Shown here one piece after another: positions 1-10,606 of a stretch of 49,336 nt of DNA (the first letter of the stretch is position 1; the number at the start of each line of letters is the position of its first letter). The notes beneath the pieces were generated by a model, which saw only the letters and a program-made list of their open reading frames with translations, was not told the DNA's origin and ran no database searches. The translations under genes were made by a program, and so were the position numbers. The DNA comes from Candolleomyces eurysporus (lineage: Eukaryota > Basidiomycota > Agaricomycetes > Agaricales > Psathyrellaceae): NCBI GenBank assembly GCA_027579435.1, contig JANBPK010001094.1, forward strand, positions 1-49,336, in the 5' to 3' direction.

Positions 1-732
1 ACCAACTTGGAAACATTGATCGTCGACTTTTACGGCCAAAAAGACGTGGAAGTTGACTGGTACGCAGGGGACGTTCCCTGGGACGACGTCGGCAAAATCT
101 TCAAGTTTGGCGTTCTCCTCCCCAAATTGCATACACTGCGCCTCCGTGGTGTTTGCGACATCTCCGTTTTAACGCTCTTCAATACCCCACGTCTGGTCGA
201 GCTGGATATCGGATTCTTCGAAACTTACCCGCGAATCGAGCCCCAGCTCTTTGATACCGTTCAACGGTTCGTCAAGCGTCGCTCCAAATGTGAAGAAACT
301 CTACGCTGTTTCCGCTTGCGTGGGTGGTCGGGGTCGGACGGAAAGGTTGTGGAACTTGCGAACCTCTTCCTTGAACTTCCCTCGTTGACCCGTATTACGC
401 TTGACCGTGTCTACCAATCCGAATTCGCCTTTTCCTTGCTTGCGGCCGCGAAGATGGAGGGGAAGTCGTGCCTACCGAACCTTGAAGTTCTGGAACTTCT
501 CCACGGCTTTCATGCAAGGGGGATGGACTACCTTTTCGGGTTTCTCAAGTCACGACGACCGTATCGTGTTCACGCAGGGGAAGTTGTGTTTGACGGTTCT
601 CCAGATAGCTTGAAGCGTTTGACAGTTGTGTATCGACGATCTCGGGAGGAGCACGAGTTTGAAAACTCCGAGGTTGTTCAAGTGCTTAGGAGGTGGTGTG
701 GGGTATCGGTCAGCCTCGGTCCTCAAACTTAG
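1..732 (+). CDS. F-box-like leucine-rich protein, C-terminal part (5' cut by window edge)
   Basis: The frame is open from the first base and ends in a stop at 730-732. It gives about 243 residues of irregular leucine-rich repeats with patterns such as LHTLRLRG and PRLVELDIGFF. The first residues, NLETLIVDF, match NVETLTIDF in the two genes at 1757-3413 and 3601-5190, so this is the C-terminal half of a third paralog. The missing N-terminus should carry a coiled coil and an F-box-like motif, as in the paralogs. Proteins of this type usually act as substrate adaptors of SCF ubiquitin ligases, but that role is inferred from the family. The first codon visible as a possible start (TTG at 7) is not a real start. 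Confidence 0.8.
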   Translation, partial: TNLETLIVDFYGQKDVEVDWYAGDVPWDDVGKIFKFGVLLPKLHTLRLRGVCDISVLTLFNTPRLVELDIGFFETYPRIEPQLFDTVQRFVKRRSKCEETLRCFRLRGWSGSDGKVVELANLFLELPSLTRITLDRVYQSEFAFSLLAAAKMEGKSCLPNLEVLELLHGFHARGMDYLFGFLKSRRPYRVHAGEVVFDGSPDSLKRLTVVYRRSREEHEFENSEVVQVLRRWCGVSVSLGPQT

Positions 733-825
733 CATCAGTAACAGGGACTTAGATTCAATAATAATATAGTTCCAAAAGCGACGACAGGAGAATAAGACTA
801 AGGATAGATCTGCGATGTACTATTC

Positions 826-1620
826 CTACGAAGCCGCATGCCTCTGTATCCACTCGTCCTTGAGCAGCTGCTTCGGAGAGTGGCACATTTTAGGGTCTCA
901 TTGGAGCATCTTCCTCATCAAATTCAGGAATAAAAGTTTGTCTCTGCCCTCGAGATTTGTTTCAAGCGACTCGAGTGCGACTGGAGGTGGAATCTCAATT
1001 TCAGCATTGAACATACCTATGTTGAGAGCATGAGAAGAGGCTTTGAAAAGTGATGTATAAGCTGACCTTGATCCGAGAAGAATTTTGGATCTGGGTTTTG
1101 ACTTTTGCACTCATTCGCGAGGGGGCATTCGCGAGCATAATCGAGGGCCTGGAACATTTAGAGAAGGGTATAGGCAATAGTCGGTGTTGGCACCCGGCCA
1201 GCTGAATTCCTCTTCAAAAATCCCTTCATACTATCCCACAGAGGCGGATCCACAATGAATAAATGCTCGCCACTGCTATCGACTCTCGGAAGACCGAAGC
1301 TATCGAGTACAGTGTGAATGGCCGCACGACCGGGATGATTCGCAGGTCCGTTCTTGAAGCGCTCGTAGGCCCGCAGTTCCGCCTCAGTAGCTTTCTGAGT
1401 GGATCAATACCTTTAACGCGACATGGCGGCGTCCTGGCAGGTCTCTCGCAAGTCATGCAGTGGACGTGGTACCGAAGCCAAGTTTTCCGACAACTGGGTA
1501 CCGTGAATTAAGTAGTTGGCTGATTTGAATAGGATAGTATCGAGCTGGAAGGTAGTCACGGAGGGTCTTGGGGCTTTGAAAATGTCGTTTTTGGTTTTGT
1601 GAAGAGAAACGCTGAGGTTT
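826..1620 (-). pseudogene. Decayed SRPK-like protein kinase
   Basis: Reading the minus strand shows pieces of a fungal SRPK-type kinase. First comes a glycine loop, KLGFGTTSTA, followed by an in-frame TGA where the family has Trp (WLARD). Next is the beta-3 strand RHVALKVL with the ATP-binding Lys. After a one-base frameshift come helix-C and N-lobe residues (ELRAYERFKNGPANHPGRAA) and a stop. The part with the catalytic HRD and DFG loops is missing. The C-terminus resumes with NLEGRDKLLFLNLMRKMLQ, another Trp-to-TGA change, and DPKMCHSPKQLLKDEW. One plausible 50-nt intron remains before GMFNAEIEIPP. Two stops, one frameshift and an internal deletion make it non-functional. It lies between two F-box-like genes. 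Confidence 0.75.
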
Positions 1621-1756
1621 TTTGCCAGTGTTTGTGGGTGAAGTGATGACCTGAAATCGAAGAAATCAATCGGCTCCTTCTCATCGGAACCATTGGAATG
1701 GGACGGAGGTAAGTATCTGTAATTAAATACTATAGTGTACATGTAGCAATAGGAAA

Positions 1757-3413
1757 TTATGCGTTTGGGTCACCCCAGTAGAGCAAAGGACCTATGTTGA
1801 ACAGCACGCCACAATGCTTCCTAAACAACTTCACAGAAGGAGTGTCGTCCAATGTGTGATCTCTGAGGCGACTTGTCCTCCGAAAGGTCAGAACCAACTC
1901 CTTCAAACTGTCAGGAGGATCCTGAAATATACACCCATCTTCTCTAATGTTCATAAAGTCGTGACTTCGCCGGTCATCAAGGAAGCAGATAAGGCTGGTA
2001 TCGTCTTCGGCCCATTCAGGAGGAAGGTCAAAGATTTTCAATGACTCGAGATTCGGCAGGAATTTCCGGTCACGCTCGACTGTGAGCTGGGCAAGGACGT
2101 CATTGAAAGAAGAAGGTTTGACGTCGACGTGGTCGAGAACGAGATGTGTGATGGTCGGAAGGCCTTGAAGGAGGGACTTCAATTCTTCCCCTTGAATTTC
2201 TAGGCCCTCGAGACAAAGAGAACGAAAAGTTGCCTCGCATTGCGAGCGATCTTTGATGAATGCGTGCAGGTCTGCCGCGAGACTGTAATCTTCTGCCACC
2301 TCCATCTCTTCGTAAAAAACGCTGAAATCGACGTTCAATGCTTCCAAGGCCGGGGTTCTGAGCAACTCGAGAATCGCGATCGAGGCGGGGGGTGGCCCGT
2401 TCGAGGGAAAGGGTGCGTACTTTGGGAAGGAGGAGGCCGTCTGCGCGGAATCGCTCGATAGAGGGTTCGTCCGCGTCGTACCACCATGTTATGCTGTCGC
2501 GGAAGTCGATGGTCAATGTTTCTACGTTGATACAGTGGCCTAAGGCAGTCGCGAGCTGCAAACCTCCCTCCCAATCACAGCCAATTGAGAAAGCGGTCAA
2601 GTTCATCAGGAGGTGAGGTGGAAGATGTAGTGGTGCGCTCTCGGGATTGCTGTAGCCAAATGCTTCATCGTGATTTGGAAGGCATAATTGCAAAGAAGTG
2701 ACGCTGGTAGGGATGCGGTGGAAAGCCGATTCGGATGGATTAGTGGGTTCCATCCACGCACCAGTGAAGGTCAGGGTTAAAGATTGGATGGCATCGAATG
2801 GGCGAGGCTCTGCGTATGGAGCTGGAGCGAGGGTTTCGAGCGCGTCAACCATCTTCAGGAAACACCTGGGGCTTGTGCAGGTCAACGAAAGGTGATGTAG
2901 GGAAGGGCCGGATGTCAGAAGTCGGGAGATCTCGTGGCCCGGCAGATGGCAGCGTTCTGGCTTGCTCAAGTATCTTACACCACATTTGGCGTTAACTTCG
3001 AGGGTCTTCGGTAGGCTCCCAGCTCGATCGAACCAATTCACAATCTTTCGATAATGAATATGGTCGTCTGACAGGTGAAGCTCGCTCCATAAACGACGTG
3101 TAAGGTGCGCCGCATCTCGCCAGTTCTTGCAAACGAGGCATAGCTTGAGCACTCTTGAGCTATAATCATGCTTCGTGCGGTCCGGAAGTGCCATCTCAAA
3201 TATTGCCCCCAGTACCTCCAGTGGTACCTTCCGTATAGGTGAGAGAATTGCCTTGTATCGGCGCAAATCCTCCTCGAGCTCTTTCAACTGTGATCGCAGC
3301 TGTGATACTTTTTCTGCAAGGAGAGTTACCTCCAGCTTGACGTCTTCAGCTTCGCGAAAGCTCGGGGTGTCGTTGCTTGAGAGTAGCTGAGCCAGATGAG
3401 CGTTCGCCCTCAT
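1757..3413 (-). CDS. F-box-like leucine-rich protein with one-base frameshift
   Basis: This is a paralog of the gene at 3601-5190. The frame opens upstream at 3488, but the start at 3413 (MRANAHLAQLLSSND) aligns with the paralog start MEENSDLAHIFSSN and is preferred. The order is an N-terminal coiled coil (LLAEKVSQLRSQLKELEEDL), an F-box-like helix (VPLEVLGAIFEMALPD), then leucine-rich repeats. At about residue 350 the frame breaks in a run of six G (plus strand 2387-2392). Dropping one G restores continuity from the T-P-A region into LLRTPALEALNVDF and on to the stop at 1757. It is either a real inactivating indel or a homopolymer sequencing error. The likely role is an SCF-type substrate adaptor, by family inference. 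Confidence 0.8.
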
Positions 3414-3600
3414 GATTATGGTGGTGGTTGAAAGCAAAGAGGAGAAAGTCGCCGGTTCAATTGCCGGAGCCGTCCTCATCCAAGCCAAGAAATAGTGGTG
3501 TTGAATTGGCAGTAATAATAATCAAGATGCTCGTATATACATTAATGCTCTGCAAGAGTTCCCAAGGTATTCGGACGGTTTGACCTCCTGCTCCATCTGC

Positions 3601-5190
3601 TCAAGTTGCACCAACGGGGCCAACATTGACCAACAAACCCGAGCGTCGTAGCTCCTGCACGATTTCCGTCTCATCGACGTTGTAACTTTGACTACCAGCC
3701 TCCTTGGTATCCTTGAACGTTGCGGCAAAGCTTCGAAGACGGTTCAGAGCTGGCTGCCCATTGAAGGGCTTCTTCCAAAGACCGAGGAGAGAGGGTATCG
3801 AGGAAGGAGAGGCCGATTTCGTTGAGGCATTGAGGATTTCAATGACCTCAATATGAGGCAAATACTTCACAGCCTCTCGGAGCACCGAGAAGATGTCCTT
3901 TCGGCCATGATTGACCAGGCCGACTTCATCCAGGGTAAGATGTGATATGGAGGGGAGGGCAGAAAGGGTATTGCTGAGATCGTCTGGAGGGAATGATACG
4001 TTGTGGAGGCGAAGGTTTAGGGACCGGAATGCTGTGCTTGACTGCTGGACCAAGCGGCCGAGTTCATCGTCAAACTTTTTGCCCTGCCAAATTTTCACCT
4101 CCCCGAAGCTGATATCCAGCTGAGCGAGAACTGGAGCTTTGAGGACACGAAAGAGTTTCCCTGCTGTGGATGGAGAAACCTGGCGCAGACGTAGAGTGCG
4201 AAGCTTGACCAGGGATAGCCCAACCCTCGACAACTGCTTCATGACTGCAGCGCGTGAGTCTGGCAGTTCGGAGTTCTTGAAATCGATTGTTAATGTTTCG
4301 ACGTTTTTGCAGTGCTTCACAATTTCTAGAATATGTGGTCCACCCCAGTTGCAGGAGATGGAGAAGGAAGTTAGGGTATCCAAAGTCCAGGCCTCCGCCA
4401 AATGTATCCGCATGTCAGGAGGGGCCATTCCATTGTCGAAGGGGAAGGCGACGCTCGAATCCGGGAGATTGATCTGTAGGGAAACGACAGCGGGTGGAAT
4501 CCACATAAAACCAGAATCTCCGGGTTCGTCTGGATTAACGGCCGACTCCTCCCATCTTCCGGTGAGCGTAAAGTTGAAGGATTTGATCGAATCCCAAGGG
4601 CGGGGTTCTGGTAGGGAAACGTTGTCGCCCCAGATCCAGCCGAAGGTAAAATTTGTGAAGCATTGGCCGCTTGAGCATTTTATGGACAAGTGATTGATAG
4701 TTGGACCGAAGGTCAACAACTGGCGGAGCTCGTCGTTCGGTGACTGGCAGTCATCCAATTCCATGCATTCGTCGTCAATGTCGGGTGGGATGACTTCCAG
4801 CGTTCGCAAGGTGCTCCCTGACCTCCCATACCAGGCGAGGATCTTGTCGTATGACACGTCAGCGTATTCCACTCGAATGCCCCTCCATAGGCTTGGAGTC
4901 TGGCGAGCAGCATCGCACCAGCTCTTGGAAACCAGGCATAGATCGATAAGCTGGAATCGAGCTGCTCTGTCCAAGCAGTCTGGGAGAACGAGCTTGAAAA
5001 TTTGCCCCAGGATTTCGAGCGTCAGCTTTCGTACAGCAGAAATAGCTGCTCGTTGCCGTTGCAGCTCTTTTTCGAGGTGAAAAATTTTGCTCGTTAAGCT
5101 GTCGATGTTGGCCCTGACGATAGTAGCCTCGATAGGCTTGGGCACAACGTTACTGGAGAATATGTGGGCCAGGTCACTGTTTTCCTCCAT
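3601..5190 (-). CDS. F-box-like leucine-rich protein (529 aa, intact)
   Basis: This is one uninterrupted frame of 529 residues. Residues about 20-50 form a coiled coil (SKIFHLEKELQRQRAAIS). They are followed by an F-box-like segment, LTLEILGQIFKLVLPD, and the typical LCLVSKSWCDAARQTPSLW tail seen in basidiomycete F-box-like proteins. The remainder is leucine-rich (VETLTIDF, LRTLRLRQV, LAQLDISF, ISHLTLDEV). It is the complete member of the local three-gene family. Such proteins normally bring substrates to an SKP1-cullin ligase; the substrate is unknown. It is divergently transcribed from the hydrolase gene that follows. Confidence 0.85.
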   Translation of the reverse strand: MEENSDLAHIFSSNVVPKPIEATIVRANIDSLTSKIFHLEKELQRQRAAISAVRKLTLEILGQIFKLVLPDCLDRAARFQLIDLCLVSKSWCDAARQTPSLWRGIRVEYADVSYDKILAWYGRSGSTLRTLEVIPPDIDDECMELDDCQSPNDELRQLLTFGPTINHLSIKCSSGQCFTNFTFGWIWGDNVSLPEPRPWDSIKSFNFTLTGRWEESAVNPDEPGDSGFMWIPPAVVSLQINLPDSSVAFPFDNGMAPPDMRIHLAEAWTLDTLTSFSISCNWGGPHILEIVKHCKNVETLTIDFKNSELPDSRAAVMKQLSRVGLSLVKLRTLRLRQVSPSTAGKLFRVLKAPVLAQLDISFGEVKIWQGKKFDDELGRLVQQSSTAFRSLNLRLHNVSFPPDDLSNTLSALPSISHLTLDEVGLVNHGRKDIFSVLREAVKYLPHIEVIEILNASTKSASPSSIPSLLGLWKKPFNGQPALNRLRSFAATFKDTKEAGSQSYNVDETEIVQELRRSGLLVNVGPVGAT

Positions 5191-5295
5191 GGCTAGGGGT
5201 GGTTGAAGCTGAAGGTTCGAGAAATGCCGCTATTTGCCGGTTTGGTTACTGTGGCGCTGATCGTGCGGATCTCCGTCAAAGCAATCCTTCCGACC
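5191..5295. promoter_or_regulatory. Putative bidirectional promoter between F-box-like gene and hydrolase
   Basis: Only about 105 bases separate the minus-strand start at 5190 from the preferred plus-strand start at 5296. An alternative hydrolase start at 5203 would leave just 12 bases and would put a hydrophobic N-terminus (LFAGLVTVALIVRI) on the enzyme. No clear TATA box was seen. Confidence 0.4.
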
Positions 5296-6689
5296 ATGAT
5301 CACAGTTTCCTACAAGCAAACTCAGGGCGTCGACATATCTTTCGACATATACCCTCCAGTCTCATCTCATGATATAGCTGGAGAAAGTGCCGATGCAAAA
5401 GGTACACCAGCACTCCCTGCCATACTCTTCTTCCATGGAGGTGGGCTAACCGTCGGAAACCGCAAAAGTTGGTTTCCTGAATGGTTGTACAGTGAGTGCG
5501 ACTTCACCGCACGAAGAGATAGATTTCCTAACCCAAATACTCAATTACCCTTAGATAGACTCTCTCGGAGAGGATACCTCTTTATCTCAGCGGATTACCG
5601 CCTCATACCTCCATCCACAGGCCATGATATTGTGGAAGACATTCAGGACTTGTGGAAATATCTCACAACACCCGATCTGGTTTTCACATTCTCTCCCACG
5701 ACTGATTCCCAGGTAAATTCTCAGGGAGAATCTACAACTGAGGAGTTGACGTCCAGGCATTACACGATCGATCGAAAAGCCATCATCGTGGCAGGATCTA
5801 GCGCCGGCGGACTCTGCGCATATCTGTGCGCTATGCATTGCCAGGCAAAGGAACCTCATTTGCCTCGACCTAAAGCTATCTTTTCTTTGTATGGTATGGG
5901 CGGTGACTTTATGGTAAGTCAATGCCTTACCTTTAAGGCCATCAAGGCCAATGTTCTAAACTTCACGTCGGTTTCCCCTCACAGACCCCCCATTACGTTT
6001 CTCCCAAAACGTCTATCTTCTTCCGTGGAAGAGAAATGTTGGATGCGGCGGCCCCGGAATTTCAAGAGTTTCTGTTCCATCCTCCAGGCACCACGGCAGG
6101 AGTAACAGCCGACTCGCCATTGAGCTACCACCCTCAAAGTTACCGTATCCCAGGCTACCCAGCCAATCCCCGTATGCTTCTCGTTCGGCTCTATCTCCAA
6201 CTTGGAACATTTCTCGACTACTACACAGGCCAGCATGAGCCAAGTCTCAGTGGAAAACTCCGAGAGTCGTTGGTCTCCTTCGAGCAGGATACGGGCTCGA
6301 ATGACGGGTTGGAGGCGGCCACCATCATGTTGGATAGCATCACAAGGCGCCACGTCGCCCTCTTCCCTCAATCAATCGTACCTCAGAAGGTAACATCAGG
6401 AGAGTGGCCTGTGGCTGTCTTTTTACACGGAACAGATGATACCGCTGTGCCCGTGCAGGAATCTCGCAACCTGCATAAACTCATACTCGCCTCGAGTTCA
6501 CCTCCCACGTTCACCGAGGGCGCCCCGGAGGAAGACATAACACGACACGCCTCCAAAGGCAGCAAGCTCATCGAGGTTCCTAGTGCAGAGCACAGTTTCG
6601 ATCTGGTACCAGACGCTGAGGAGAAGTACGGAAAGGTGTTTGATGAAATTGTAGAGTACCTACATGGTGTTGTACGTGATAGAATTTAA
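5296..6689 (+). CDS. Alpha/beta hydrolase of the HGGG (esterase/lipase, hormone-sensitive-lipase-like) type
   Basis: Three exons: 5296-5491, 5555-5913 and 5985-6689, with introns 5492-5554 and 5914-5984. The product has an oxyanion-hole motif HGGGL, a nucleophile elbow GSSAGG, a candidate acid in HGTDDT and a candidate His in EHSFD near the C-terminus, so the Ser-Asp-His triad is complete. Its start MITVSYKQTQGVDISFDIYP matches the usual beginning of this fungal family. A start at 5203 would add about 31 residues with a membrane-like segment. It probably hydrolyses small esters; the substrate cannot be told. The first intron is 63 nt, a multiple of three, and has no stop, so unspliced translation stays in frame there. 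Confidence 0.85.
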
Positions 6690-7753
6690 TGTGATGTATT
6701 TGTCACTTCATAGGAAGTTACCCAAAAGATTTCTGGGTTCCAAAACGGGTGCTTTGAACGTGTCGGTCAGACCGTCACGTCGTCGCAACGCCTCGGCACC
6801 GCTCGCCAGCCATGGAAACGCAATGGCATGGCGGGACCGTCTGTTGACAGCCACGGATGTCATATCATGCTCCTCGAGCGAATCAATCCACCGACACCGA
6901 CGTACTTCTGAAATGATTACATCGTTGCTAAAATGTCCGCTCAGGTCAACGTTGCCACCGGCGACGGTATAGCGTCGACGTCCAGGACAGGTGCCGATGA
7001 TCTCACATTTCCTCCCATGGTCCATGGCTTTCGAGCAGATCAGAGAATGAATAAGCCCACGGAGCTCGTACAGGATTTATTACGTTCTGGTCCTTGCGCT
7101 GGCGGCGAGGCTTCAACTATCGTCGGTATCGATCGACGACGTACTACAGATCATCCAACCTCCCCCGCAGCTCGCAGTCCATTTTCCTGGGATGAAGAAG
7201 GGGTTTCCGAGTTTCCGAAACGATCTGGGCCCGCTATGAAAGAGTTTCCATTCGCCGTGGAGTGGAGCAAAATATCCATGCACAGCACGCTGAATTCCTT
7301 CACCCTTCCTCTTCCTCTTCCTTTTTTTTCGTCGTTAGCTCCCGTTCGCATCATTTGGAGGTGCACTGAGAATCTCCCGATGCGGTCCCGTCGACTCTTC
7401 GCGTGGCTCTCCCCTTGGTCCGGCTGAATCCTTCTCTTCCTTCTCCCTCTTCTTCCAATCAAGCTCGAAGACTGCGAGCGTACGCTGAGGGCAACGTCCT
7501 TCCCAAACCAGCTATTCGCACCCCGCCCACGCACCCCATCTAACGTGCGACGACAGTTTTCGAAACCATCTCCGAGCTCCATGGACAAAACCAGACGGAA
7601 ATGGGATAGTGACAATGGTGATGATGAGACTTGGACAAAGATGTCGAACCTCGGTCGGCCATCAGCCGCGCACGCGTTTTGATCTACCCCTTCGCTCTTT
7701 GCTCCTCCCCTTCCGCCTCCTGCCTTCGAACCTGTTTCTGATGGCCGTGGCGC
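6690..7753. other. Intergenic stretch with one unassigned ORF
   Basis: About 1 kb lies between the hydrolase stop and the Trm61 stop. A minus-strand frame at 6708-7025 (105 codons, starting MDHGRKCEIIG and ending RNLLGNFL) has a protein-like composition, but I recognise no family. The remaining small frames look like chance. A pyrimidine-rich tract (CTTCCTCTTCCTTTTTTTT) lies near 7306-7330. Confidence 0.3.
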
Positions 7754-9313
7754 CTAGTCCGCCTTCCTCTCCGGCTCCGCGTCCTCGGTATTCGATGACG
7801 CAGGGATAGCGGGGGTGGTGGAGGCAGGAGTCTTGCCATTACCAAGCTCTCCGCCCGCACTCGCATTTCCATCACTTCCATCTGCGCTGGATCTACTCGC
7901 CGCAGCCGAAGATGCGTTCCCGTTTTTGAGAGCGTACTCGTAGGGAATAAGGCACGCAAACGTGAGGTACGACGTGTGGCCTCGAACCTCCGAGAGAGCT
8001 TTCGATACGGACATCTTGGGTCCTCCAGGGCCTGGACTGGAACTCGATGGAGTTCCGCTTTTGTTGTTTGAGCCTAGTGAGGTGCTGCTGATGACCGGAA
8101 GCGTGATAGGAACGGGGTCGGGTACATGGGCGGGGTTGGAGGAGAGAGAGGGGTCGACGTGCATGATATCGTCCGTTGCGAGGTCTTGGTCCGGCTCTGT
8201 TCTGACGCGTTTGGGTTCCACCCCCTCCTCGGTATCACCGACAACTGGTAAGGAACCTTCGGCTTTATTCAAGTCTGTGGTAGATTCGCCGTCGGGGTGT
8301 TTACGCTTTTCTCCTGCCACGGCGCCTGCGTCTTTTTCCTTCTTCGCCTTGTCTCGTGCTTCCTTTTCTCGATTGGCTTTGATTTGTTTTTGTCGTTTGT
8401 CTTCGCGTTTGATTTCAGCCTGTTTTAGACGCTCGGTTGCGTCTTCGATAGAGGGAAGTTTTGGGACGGAGCTGACGTCGATTGGGCGGAGCAGGGTTTC
8501 ATACATTGTGATTTCTGGATGCATAACATAGAGGCTCAGGATCTAACCATTCGATTATAGATTGAGTAGGTGCTTACCTGTAAATCCAGCATCGTTCAGG
8601 GCCGTTACTGTACGTATAACCTGTTCGATACACGGACTGAAGCAGCATATCCGAGCGACAGCGTCTTTCTAGAAGAAACATATGAGCACTGGTAATTGTG
8701 AGCAACCTGGGCTACTCACCCTCAACACTTTCTTCGCATGAGGAATAGCCTCCCAAGGTGCCGGCAAATCCAAAAACACCGCATCAATCGAGTCCCCAAT
8801 ATCCTCACCAAACCCATCCTTACAGACATTCCGATGCTGCAACCTGACGATCCCATCCAACCCATGCGCCGCAAACTCGTCTTTGGCCTTCATCGCCCGT
8901 TGTTCATGGAACTCAAAGGTGAAGAGTTTGCCCATATCGCCTATACTCCTCGCGACTGAGTGCGAGAACGATCCAGAGCCCGTCCCCGCCTCCACCACGC
9001 GTTTACCCTTCCCGATGTTGAGCCAATTCACCACGAACGATATATCAGCCAGGTAGAGGATTTGTGTCCTATGTGGGAGAGCCAGAGTCCATAGCTCTGG
9101 AGTTGGACGCAAGACGTAGACGAATCCCCGCCCTCCAAGTTTAGATTGGACTTTTGCGCCGTAGGGCAGGCCGATGAGGTCGTTGTGGGGGTAGACGCCG
9201 AACTTGTTGTGGAGGACGGCGTCGGGGGTGACGACGAGGGGCTCGATGGAGTCGCGGGTTATCCAGATGATGACGGTGTCCCCTGCAGAGATCGTCCGTT
9301 TGGTGGACCACAT
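7754..9313 (-). CDS. TRM61: tRNA (adenine-58-N1)-methyltransferase catalytic subunit Trm61
   Basis: Exons on the minus strand: 9313-8720, 8668-8578 and 8514-7754; introns 8669-8719 and 8515-8577. The start MWSTKRTISAGDTVIIW is the conserved family beginning, so upstream in-frame Met codons are rejected. The SAM-binding motif is EAGTGSGSFSHSVAR; later motifs include DAVFLDLPAPWEAIPHAKKVL and FSPCIEQVIRT. ITMYETLLRP and the ending GHTSYLTFACLIP are also typical. A charged low-complexity insert (KREDKRQKQIKANREKEARD and on) lies in the C-terminal region, as is common in fungi. With Trm6 it forms m1A58 in nuclear tRNAs, including initiator tRNA. About 480 residues. Confidence 0.93.
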
Positions 9314-9538
9314 TTTGAGGGAGGAGCGGTGGACGTTGTGGTGGAAGTTTTCGTCAGCCTCGGAGGAACATCGGTGTAACCCGCTTTGGGGACGGCGCAT
9401 CAATCCCGCCTGCGAGCTCCGCCCTCGCCCAACAGGTCATTTTGTTATCAGTTTGTTTCGGACATAGCAGATTGACGTTATATTTAGTGGTACAGATCTT
9501 TTTGTTTCTCATACATGTACGGTCTAGATCGTTTTTTC

Positions 9539-10606
9539 TCACTGCTCATTCAGCAGAGTTGGGACACCAGCGAGTTTCATCTTGACAGCGATCTCAAAGA
9601 GATAATCGAGGCACTCCGTTTGGGTCTTTGCTTTCTCCCAATCCGTACCTACAGGAATGGGCGGTATAAGATCCTTGGCATCTTACTCAGAAACTAAAGA
9701 TACACTCACCCCAGACATAGACTCCGTGCCTGCGCACAAGCACTCCAGCAGCGTCAGGGTACTTGACCATCGCCTCGGCCATGCTATCCTTGAGATCCTC
9801 CTCGTTGGGTGTATTTTCGATGATCGGAACGACAAGGGTATCGAGGTATGAAAGCGCACGTCCAGTACCCGCGATCCGTACCCCCTTGATCATCTAGGTA
9901 TCAAGAGAAAAATGAGTGACGTATGTCAAGAGCCGCAGAATGAGCGACGAGATCGCATTAATATTAGTACACTCACCTCCTGGTGGGATATCGTAAAGAC
10001 TTCGCCCGGCCAGAGGAGCGTCGCCATCACAGCATGCTGTGAATGGGTATGAATGCAGCTGCCTGCATCACGCAGATCGAACGAGTTCCAAAATAACGGC
10101 GTGCAAGCAGACTCCTTCAATCCGTTGCAGGGTCGTCGGAGGAAGATCCGGTCGGTGTGAGGCGATGGCTGTTGAGGCTGCGGGAACGGCAGCACGAAGA
10201 TGTCAGTGGGCTTGATACGCTCTTTCTGCACACCAGAAGGTGCAATGTACACTATCTCCCTGGAGCAGTATTTCGGTAAGCTACAAAGGGCTGGCTGGCT
10301 GGCTCAAGAAGACTGACCCTTGACGAATGCAGATCCCACCACCGGTGCCGGTTACCCACCCGAGCTTTTGCAGGTCGTTATTAGCTCAAAGTTGCTTCCT
10401 TCAACAGCAGATTTGGGGCGTGCATACGTGATAGAATGCCCGGCAAAGCTCAGGAATCAGGTTGGCTGGCTAAGATATGGATTCCGTTGAGTGAAAGATT
10501 AACGCCAGAATCAGAGTTCTGCACTTACATGAAGTGGGTCTTCGGACAGCACCAAAGTATCTGGATCGCGACGAGGCGTCGGAATGACTTCAACGTTGGC
10601 ACTCAT
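9539..10606 (-). CDS. MDE1: Methylthioribulose-1-phosphate dehydratase (methionine salvage)
   Basis: Six exons on the minus strand: 10606-10529, 10469-10428, 10364-10318, 10259-9977, 9893-9710 and 9648-9539. All phases agree and give 247 residues. The class II aldolase fold is shown by [23 protein letters not shown] and the zinc-binding [12 protein letters not shown] (His-x-His), with a further zinc His in [12 protein letters not shown]. It removes water from 5-methylthioribulose-1-phosphate in the salvage of methylthioadenosine to methionine. Introns are 58-83 nt. The start [19 protein letters not shown] was taken because it is the first Met before the conserved core; a longer frame upstream lacks family features. 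Confidence 0.92.
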
